Part shown: positions 56,801 to 64,000 of the stretch, piece after piece
Numbering within the stretch: the stretch's first letter is position 1
Layout of the letters: every line of letters begins with the position of its first letter
DNA from: Diploscapter coronatus
Taxonomy: Eukaryota; Nematoda; Chromadorea; Rhabditida; Rhabditidae
Direction of reading: 5' to 3'
Assembly (NCBI GenBank): GCA_964036155.1
Contig: OZ038423.1
Span: 1,488,001 to 1,552,000 of the forward strand
DNA: 64,000 bases
Notes under the pieces: model-generated
The model's input: only the letters and a program-made list of their open reading frames with translations
What the model was told of the DNA's origin: nothing
Databases searched by the model: none
Made by a program: the position numbers and the translations under genes

Positions 56801-59800
56801 AATTCGATGTTTCCGTCGTAATCGAACACCTAAAATTGACATAAATTTGTAAAAAAACAGTAATTTTAATTTTACAGTATTCGGAGAACCAGTTAGAGTC
56901 GTTAAGTATCTGCTGTTAGTATTCGAGGAAGCATCTACTGCGAGGCACGTGAAATTGGGCATCTAAAAATTGCCTGTCTTTAAAAATAATTATTTTACCA
57001 AATAACATGTCTGATTCTGGACGCTGCAGATAGTGTCTTCTTGTATGGATCATCACTTTGCCCAGGACCCACGATTAATAGACCATGACGAGCTTTCTTA
57101 CTGCAATTTAAAATCATTAGCATATTTTGACCGTAATCAAAATAAGGCACCTTCCAGCTTTCCCCAAATGATTCAACCCAACCATTACAGCATTGGAATA
57201 TGAGGCTTTTCCATTTATAGCCTTGATGGATTCGATCTAAATTTTCAAATTTCTTTAGACAAAAACGAAAACTATTTAAAACCTCCGCGAAAAGCTTATC
57301 CCTCTCAGAAATCTCGGTAAAGTCCAGATTCACTTTGGGCTTTCCTTTTCCTGCAACGGCTACCACCGAAATTCGAACTCGGGCGGGTCTATTTCCCATT
57401 AGTTTGGAGAGGGAACCTGAAATTGATTATACTTAAACTAATTTTGCTTATATAGTAATACCGAGAACATCCAATAGCAAATATCGATTGCTATTAACGG
57501 CCGGGTTGCTCATGTTTTTGGTCTTGTCCGAATTATCGAAGACTATCATCAGATCCAGGTCATCCGCTTCGCATTTCTCCATCATTTTCTTGGCAGCCAT
57601 CTAAAAATTCCATCATGATCAATTTTTTTATCTCATTGATTCGTGTAAAAATTCAGTAATTTGTAAAATAGTCATCTTTAACGAAATACCATTAACAATA
57701 GCTTCTCTTCCACACGTTATTTCGCTCAACGTGGTGGGAGTACTTTATAAATTCTCAAAAATTCGTGAAATTAACGAAAAATTAGCATTTCTCTCATGTT
57801 GTTTCAGATCATAGCTTGTGGAATAGTATTGCAGTTTGATTTAGAACGCTGACTTTTTGTTAATCGAAGAGCTTATCGAATGATCGAATGTTTATTTATT
57901 TACCTCAACGGGATTTTCCATTTCTTTGATCGTATTTTCGACGCAAGCATCATGGCTCCCAAGCAATTCAGTTATATCGTGGATAAACCTGAAATTTCGG
58001 TAAAAATTAGAAAAAATAGATAAATTGCCTTAGGATTAATGTGCGAATTGACACCTCAACGACCTCGAGTAAATAGGTAAATATTTACCAGAGAAATGAG
58101 ATAGAAAGGGTAAAAACCTGACCTGGGGGCAGGTAAATAATGACAAAAATTCGAGGAAAAGTTGAGTAACTGTTTGTCAATTTTTCGTCAGTAATTGCCG
58201 TGGATCCAGCTTTTCGACGAGCGTATAAAAGGATGCCTTACACACTCAAGTACATCAGTCTATTCACACAACTGTTCAAAGGTTAGTTCGATTTTCGGGT
58301 TTTCTCAAAAATTAACTATTTTCCATAAAAATATATATTTTTTGTAATATTCATTAGTTTTTTTTCTAAAAATTCCCAATTTTCTATTCTTATCGAAAAA
58401 TTCCAGAATGTCTCTCCGACTTTTCATCTGTCTCTCAGTGATGATTGCCTGCGCCCTGGCCCAATACTACTCAGTTGCTAGTGCCTATCCTTACCTCACA
58501 GGAGCCTACGCACCAAGTCCCCTGGCCGGTAAGTCAATTAAAAAATCCATTTATTCCCTCGTAAAACGAGTTTCGAGAAACAACGGGACGGGGGGTTTGT
58601 ATATTTGATTATTTGAAATAATTCTCAAATTAACGAAAAAGGGAAATATATCAAAACCTGAATTCACAACACAGGAAAATAGAAAATTTCTCCAAAGTCA
58701 GTGTAAATTTTATTTGAAGAAAGTTCTAATATCAAAACGCACGACATAAGCTAAATAGTGCAGGATTAACTGGTAGATAAACTCCTTTTCATGTGTTATC
58801 TTGAAATTTCGAATTTTCGAAAAATTTCCGATCAAGAAAATTACAATTTTCAGGAGGAGTCCCCGCAGTAGTTGAACCCGTCGCTCCCGCACTTGCCCCC
58901 GCCTACGCTGGCTACTATCCGGGCTATCTCGGCAGAAAATAACTCCTATTTCAATTAGGAAATTGTGAATTTTGCTCGATTTATACAAACTAGACCCTCC
59001 TTGCCTTTCAATGACATCATCAAATTTGTTTGTACGTCGTTACGAATAAAGGCATTCCATGATATTTGAATTGGCGTGTTTAATGATTTGAAAATCTTAC
59101 CTATCAGTGTCCGTATCTCGATATAGCCGGTCTTTCCTTGGAATATAACGATTGAGTTCGCGAAGATCGATCTTAAATCGATTATGTAATATTAAAAAAT
59201 CTACTTTCCTGAAATATTGATACAAATGAATATTATTTTGTCTGTAATCTGGGAGGCGTGCAAAGTGGTGCACGATTATTTTTTTGAGGTTAGAAAAAAG
59301 AGAAATAGCACGCGCGATAAGGAGAGACGGGTCTAAAATCCCAACTTCTCTACCCATTTTCGACCTCCTCCCGATGTCGGACTCGGTAATAACCTTCCAG
59401 AATGAGAATAAAATAGATATCGCTGATTGGAGAGCAGAGTCGATATTCATACAGCAATTAGAAATCGAATTTAGAGTGAAATAGTGAGTCGCATAGAAGA
59501 GAAACGAGAAACGAATAGCGTAATTTTTGAATATCGACGTTCTCTCCAATCAATATAATATCATAAATCCCTTACATCCCCTCCTAACGCAACCCCGAAA
59601 ATCTCGGCACTCGAGTTCCTGAGTTTGTCGCTGGCTCGGACGACCTTCTCCCAGTGGTCCTGCGAAAAGCCATCATTCATCAACACCACTACTTGAGTTG
59701 CGTCGTCTCTTTTGCCTCGTTCTAGATCTTCCAGGGATAATTCGACTGCCTAAATCAACATTTCTATCTTTAATTCATGATCTAAGTTATGGGTGTGTAG

Positions 59801-62800
59801 GGCGATTTATATGCAGAAGTGAGACGTTTTATAACGAAGAAAGCTCCGTTCTATCCCAGTTTTTGTTACCAACCGTCTCACTTCGGTACCATACGTCCCA
59901 CACCTCTAAGCTATCAATGACTTAATAGATAAATAAAGAATTTAGTCAATGATAATGTGCCGAATTGTAGGTCAACCTCAAGAGTTTCTATTCTTTACCT
60001 GAGCCGTCAAGGTTGATCCACCCTTGTATTCGATGTCTTCGATCACGCTTCGGACAATCTACAATAGTTTAATAGTAAAAATATAAAATTTTAAAATCCC
60101 ACATTCTTATCCCTTCCAAGTCCAAGAGTCTGCCTCAATACCGGGGTTGACGTAAAGCTATTGATGCCTACGGCGACGTGAGTTCCAGAAGCCGAAATCG
60201 GCAGCTTCTCGATCAAATTCAAAGCTAGCTCTCTCTGGGCTTCAAACACCTGAAAATTAGATTTTTCAAAAATAGAACTAAAGTCTAAAATTGAAAATCT
60301 CGGCTGTATGGTCGAATGCGATCATTACTATTCGCCGAGATGACGAGACACTATAGTTTGAGATAGAGGAACGAAGGAAAGTAGGGCGAAATAGTATGGG
60401 AAAAGATAGGTCTCGTCATCTCGGCGAATAGCAGTTGTCACCTAGTACATAATGTTCCCCTTCTTCAAGTAGTTAGTAAAAAGGATTGAAAATTTAAATA
60501 TTTCATTAAAAGGCCATGATATATTTTCGTGAAACTAATCCCTGGGATTATGATACTTGCAAATAATTGAGGATAATCATACCTCCTCCCTGGAAGACGA
60601 CGCATCCAAAATAATCTGCAGATCGATTCTGTTCCTCGAGCAATTCTGAATATTTGCAACTGGGGCCTCGACAATGACGCTGTTCAAATCGTCCACTCGT
60701 TTCACTTTTTCTCGTGCATCTAATTTCTCGACGACATCCAATTTTGGCAATGAAGTGGTGCTGATTGATGTGGTTATAGGCAATAATTGGTCCCTTAAAA
60801 AGTTATTGTAACTTGGAAACCACCGAGACCGTGGGACACGAGACATTGAGAAATAGTGTGGGAAAAGAAAGTACATCTCCCATACCTATTCCAACCCTAT
60901 ACTATTTTGCGCTATGTCTCGTATCTCGTGGTTTCGCGCGGTTTCCAAATAGCCAAAAATTCGAATATTTTTGTGTTAGAAAAATAATGAATTTCCATAC
61001 GTAGTCAGCTGCGAAGGAGTTTGTTTTTCAACGTTCACTAGCCTTTCGAGTTTCAGATTCTTACAGTCCAAGATTTCGTTACCAACTTCCTAAAATTTGT
61101 ATCTTTTTTGGAAAAGAACGGAAACTGTTCAACCTCAACAAAGTGCCGAGTTTTGTCTAAAGTATAGACGCGACTCAAATTGCCAGTGTACTCCTTCAAC
61201 TCGTCCATGTAGAATTTCTCTGCATTTGTGGCAGCGAAAACCTTCGCGTCTGTTTTCAGAAGTTTCGAGGCGTGTGTCTGAAATCTTACAGTTCAGACTT
61301 AAGATTTTAGAGATAAACTGTTCACGTTCAAATTTATTCTTGAAGATCAACTTCAATTTCATATTTCGATTTTGAAAATAATAGTTTAATGTCAGATTGA
61401 ATTTTTGAAGATCAGAAACTTTAATTTAACCTGAGCCTCTTGCCAATCATCTGAGGTGGACCCATCGGAAATTATCACCACATAAAGCTTGGAATGGATT
61501 CTTCTCTTCCCCATTTGCTAAAGAAAATCCATAAATTCTTGACGATCAATCAATTCCAGGCAACAGCTATTTTTGACGACCTGGCGATCTAACTACCCTC
61601 TCTTTATTTTCTCCCGCGCTATTTCACCCTACTCCAGCCTCCCTCCCCTCCTCTCTCAAACTATAGGGTCGTCAGCAGGGCTGTGCGGAAATGACTTTCG
61701 AGATTTTCGGAAACGGAACGGCGGAAATCAGCCAAAAATGGGCGAAAACGAAACTTTTCGAAACAAATTCCCGTGCAGCCCTAGTCGCCGTCGTCAGATC
61801 GTTACTTAGTAGCTGTGCCTAAACTTGAGTATTATACCCTCAAAGCTTCATTAACCGCAGCGCTTAGACTAGCTTCGGCCCGCTTATTGTGGATTCTTTG
61901 AAGCGATTCGATGATGTAGGGCTGCTTGTAGATGCCCAGGGCAAGACGGCCAACCGCGTGACTACCGTATTCAATTAGAGACACTGCCAGACGCTTCTAA
62001 AAATAAATATTAGATCATCTTATGTTATGGACTAATTGCAAAATTCGCTTTTTAAGAATAGAAGGGCAAAATGTTATGTACAAAAATAATTACATTGAAA
62101 AGCTCCTTTGGCAGAGAGTTAATCAGGTCCATGGCAATTTGATGGTCCGCAGCGAATTGCTCGTATTTTTCCTTCGATTTATCGATCAGCAAAATCAAAT
62201 CGATTAAGCCATCGCAATCATCGGATTCCCTAGGAAATTTCATATTTTCTTAGGGCTCGTTCAGACTTTGTGCTCGTTCTAGAGCGGATATCGAGAAATA
62301 GCACTGCTCGTGAAGAGAACGAACAGAGCAGTGCTTCTCCGCGCTCTCTCCACGAACGATGCTATTTCTCAATCTTCGAGCTAGAACGAACAAGTCTGGA
62401 TGCACTCTTAGAAACAAACGAAAAACTCGAATTTCTTACTCCTGATGAGCTTTTCTGGACAATAATTGATCGCCAATGATGAGTTTTGACCTGGGCTTTT
62501 CAGTGCATAACGCGAATTCCTTTGTGACATCCGTTAAGAATTTGCCAGTTTGCTGCTCCATGTAAACTCTCTCCTTGTTTCCAGCATACACTTCCAGTTC
62601 GCTTGAATTTAAAAAAAATTTAATTAAGGTGAGCCATTAATAAAAATGATAATCATAGCCTTGAATTGAAATATTCATCAAGCTATTATGTCAGGGGTTC
62701 AATTTGTATTTGTTTCTTACTACAATTATAAGTCTTTAACAATATTGGATTTCATTGAATTGAATACCGCTTGGTGGAATTTGTGGCAGCGGAAACCGCA

Positions 62801-64000
62801 TAGACAATGATTTTCTGATCCTTCAACCCATTAGCTGCCTTGAGAACGTTCTGCCATTCATCCCGAGAGCTGCCGTCTGAGATAATCACCGCAACTTGCC
62901 TGAGAGTTTAAGCTTGTTTTTTTTCTATTTTCTAAGGTTCAATTGATACTTTGCATTCTTCCTTCTGTTCTTAGCCAAGTCCTCAAGAGCCAAGCTAACT
63001 CCGCTCGCTAAAGAAGTGCTGCCACCACCAGTGTTGTTCTGAGCCAATAGCAAATCCAGAAGGGCTGATCTAAAAGAATGCAATTTCAATGAAAATCACC
63101 AAGCCTTTCTTCATACTTGGAATTTCTGTCTGCAAGGCTGTGGACCAATCGGGCAGTCATATTGAACGTAACGATGCCCATACGCACCTGATCCTCGAAG
63201 TCCTTGGCCGGCAGACGGTCGGTCTAGATTTTCATTTTCAACTAATTAAACATGTTTATTAATATTCTGTCTTCAAATAACAAAATTTCTGATCGACATT
63301 CTGTTTTTTCTTCAAAATATCAACTCTGTCTCACTTTACATCTTTGTTTCAGAGCCTTATGTAGTTTTTAAATGATTTAAATAATTAATGCTACTATTTT
63401 TCGATAACGACTATCTCTAATCGCATGCAATTCTTACAGCATTTCATTCTCTGTCTCATATTAATTGTACTTTAGAGTCTTACACATAAGTTCTAAGTGA
63501 TCGAAGAATGAACCCACCAAATCGATTGCGTACTGCATGTCCATTTCGAAGTCATTCTGGACGCTGGTCGAGATGTCGACGATCAGCATCAGGTCCATTT
63601 TGCAGGGTCCATCAACATCGTCGTCAATCTCGCCAGACCCCTCTCCGCTTCCATCCACAGGGCTCACATTGTCCAATTTCTCCAGGTTCTCTAAGTTATT
63701 GTCGGATTCTTCCCGCTTGATTTCGATCGGTGTCTTCTGGATCTTCGGAGCAAACGTTGTCGTTGTCGTCGCTTTCATCCTTTCCATTTTCTCCTTAACC
63801 AGTCTGTTGTCGGGAGTGATCACTTGGAACTGCGTCTCGAGTTTCACCACAGGAGGCAGGGTCGATGGGGCCTCATGACGAACCGGTGCGACATTGGGCA
63901 GAGGCAACTTAACACGGTCCTTCATCGAAGTCGACAGCTCCGAGTGCACCATCACGGATTTGTCCTTGTCGCCGGCACAATAACGCCAAATTTCACGTTG
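53850..64000 (-). CDS. Large protein with five von Willebrand A-like domains (5' end outside window)
   Basis: Thirty exons read, 1,478 aa, open at the right edge. From 5': 63518-64000, 63117-63223, 62950-63069, 62768-62899, 62491-62601, 62094-62229, 61838-61996, 61431-61517, 61134-61277, 61001-61089, 60583-60793, 60103-60249, 59999-60058, 59576-59749, 59101-59171, 57904-57988, 57462-57600, 57283-57416, 57151-57236, 57007-57100, 56876-56962, 56737-56829, 56380-56555, 55923-56159, 55546-55878, 55163-55341, 54940-55064, 54745-54894, 54322-54480, 53850-53978. Domain 1 has an intact MIDAS start (DLMLIVDISTSVQ), FEDQVRMGIVTFN, GGGSTSL and AVIISDGSS. Later domains begin LIDLILLIDKSKE, RIDLQIILDASSS, DLDLMIVFDNSDK and MLDVLFVLDSSAN. 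Each domain seems preceded or started by a Cys. A long Pro/Glu/Ser linker lies between domains 4 and 5. Probably secreted or extracellular, binding matrix or ligand; no membrane segment seen. It hosts a nested gene in the intron 57989-59100. Confidence 0.85.
54104..54262. repeat. Family D hairpin, copy 2, in the last vWA-gene intron
   Basis: CTGTAAATGACGTAATGACGAAACGC pairs with GCGTTTCTCGTCATTTCG...GCCATTTACAG. Confidence 0.75.
54535..54690. repeat. Family A hairpin with an inner CGTTGTCTGC stem
   Basis: GACGAAATAGCATGGGAGCACGCGCGATGGCAGACAACGAAAAACGAG pairs along its length with CTCGTTTTTTTTTCGTTGTCTGCTTCCACGCGTCTCCATGCTATTTC. Confidence 0.85.
55375..55500. repeat. Hairpin with CATTCAAAGCTTCAAGACAT arms
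   Basis: GCATGACATTCAAAGCTTCAAGACAT pairs with ATGTCTTGAGTTTTGAATGTCGTG; CTATTTTGATGTC is a worn family A core. Confidence 0.7.
56585..56718. repeat. Family A hairpin, full outer arms
   Basis: GGCAACTTGGAAAAGTAGTTGCATCGTGTTGCATACAAAATAG pairs with CTATTTCGCATACAAAACGATGCGCAGCTAGTTTTTCAAATTGCC. Confidence 0.8.
58224..58260 (+). promoter_or_regulatory. Core promoter of the nested peptide gene: TATA box and initiator
   Basis: TATAAAA at 58224-58230 is followed 25 nt later by TCAGTC (58255-58260), a good initiator match with A at 58257, at the classic ~30 nt spacing. A 25 nt non-coding exon then ends at the donor AAAG|GTTAGT (58281/58282), and the intron closes at TTCCAG (58401-58406), one base before the ATG. 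Confidence 0.75.
58408..58942 (+). CDS. Small secreted Ala/Pro/Tyr-rich peptide, nested gene
   Basis: Two coding exons, 58408-58528 and 58854-58942; 69 aa. Residues 1-18 are a signal peptide (MSLRLFICLSVMIACALA). The mature part is rich in Tyr, Ala and Pro (QYYSVASAYPYLTGAY; then PAYAGYYPGYLGRK at the end). The C-terminal GRK is the form of an amidation signal followed by basic residues, so the product could end in an amidated ...PGYL; it could equally be a cuticle or antimicrobial-type peptide. No family is recognised. The gene looks complete: TATA box at 58224-58230, 5' UTR intron 58282-58406, AATAAA at 59045-59050. It sits on the opposite strand inside an intron of the vWA-domain gene, ending only ~50 nt before that gene's next exon. 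Confidence 0.82.
59045..59050 (+). terminator. Poly(A) signal of the nested peptide gene
   Basis: Canonical AATAAA 102 nt after the stop codon. Cleavage would fall around 59060-59075, about 30 nt before the vWA gene's exon 59101-59171 on the other strand. Confidence 0.65.
59275..59400. repeat. Family H dispersed repeat, second copy
   Basis: See 24893-25005. GAGAAATAGCACGCG sits at its left end, as in family A. Confidence 0.65.
59415..59565. repeat. Family G element in a vWA-gene intron
   Basis: GATTGGAGAGCAGAGTCGATATTC pairs with GAATATCGACGTTCTCTCCAATC; a second copy of the 19893-20055 element. Confidence 0.75.
60295..60445. repeat. Hairpin with ATTCGCCGAGATGACGAGAC arms
   Basis: CTATTCGCCGAGATGACGAGACACTATAG pairs with GATAGGTCTCGTCATCTCGGCGAATAG; includes GAAATAGTATGGGAAAAG. 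Confidence 0.85.
60821..60955. repeat. Family A hairpin, CACGAGACACGAGA subtype, second copy
   Basis: GACACGAGACATTGAGAAATAGTGTGGG pairs with ACTATTTTGCGCTATGTCTCGTATCTCG. Confidence 0.8.
61676..61783. repeat. Short element with CAGGGCTGTGCGG ends
   Basis: CAGGGCTGTGCGGAAATGACTTTCGAGA mirrored by TTTCGAAACAAATTCCCGTGCAGCCCTA. It is inserted into another hairpin whose arms are GACGACCTGGCGATC (61577) and CGTCGTCAGATCG (61788). Confidence 0.7.
62253..62402. repeat. Family A hairpin with CTCGTTCTAGAGCG arms
   Basis: CAGACTTTGTGCTCGTTCTAGAGCGGATATCGAGAAATAGCA pairs with TGCTATTTCTCAATCTTCGAGCTAGAACGAACAAGTCTG. Confidence 0.85.

Noticed and set aside
1..64000. CRISPR arrays, prokaryotic operons, tRNA or rRNA genes
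   Set aside because: No direct-repeat arrays or bacterial gene organisation were seen. No tRNA cloverleaf or rRNA segment was recognised by eye, though a covariance search could still find a tRNA.

Overview
The window is eukaryotic, AT-rich, intron-dense DNA that looks like a nematode, probably a rhabditid-type worm. The reasons are the many 41-60 nt introns with TTTCAG acceptors, a good 3' splice acceptor 1-20 nt upstream of most start codons with no upstream coding exon (the mark of spliced-leader trans-splicing), a nematode-type troponin I tail, a nematode-type chemoreceptor, and abundant hairpin MITEs. The species was not identified. All gene models were built by hand from reading frame, splice sites and intron phase; most close exactly in phase.

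Layout from left to right: a MAP kinase kinase (600-4173, +); a complete five-span prominin/CD133 homologue in 19 exons (5303-13843, -); muscle troponin I (16116-18340, +); a divergent forkhead transcription factor (19162-21041, -); a PH plus PTB-like docking adaptor of the IRS/Dok class with three YVN motifs (22165-28095, -); a Srg-superfamily-like chemoreceptor (28907-31552, -); a DDAH/amidinotransferase-type enzyme (33395-36977, +); an RNFT1/2-like membrane RING ubiquitin ligase (37557-42390, -); a tetraspanin (43272-45260, -); an F-box/leucine-rich-repeat protein (47249-50123, -); and the 3' part of a very large protein with five von Willebrand A-like domains (53850 to the right edge, -). 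A complete small secreted-peptide gene lies on the opposite strand inside one intron of the last gene (58408-58942, +).

The genes are mostly unrelated housekeeping, muscle, signalling and surface functions. No operon with tight spacing is visible. The only possible functional pairing is the IRS/Dok-like adaptor followed on the same strand by a forkhead factor, and that is speculative.

The space between exons is filled with short inverted-repeat elements. Main families: (A) hairpins with a common GAAATAG...CTATTTC core but different outer arms, at least 13 copies; (B) a ~200 bp element with the terminus ATGACCGATTACTTGAGACG, 7 copies, whose end abuts or nearly abuts the 5' splice site in four introns; (E) elements bounded by CAGATCTAGGCAGG-like ends; (D) elements ending in GTCATTTACAGGCTGCC; a Tc1/mariner-like MITE; and a 2 kb near-palindrome in an intron of the RING gene. 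The splice-site-adjacent family B and the shared-core hairpins are the best candidates for something not previously described.
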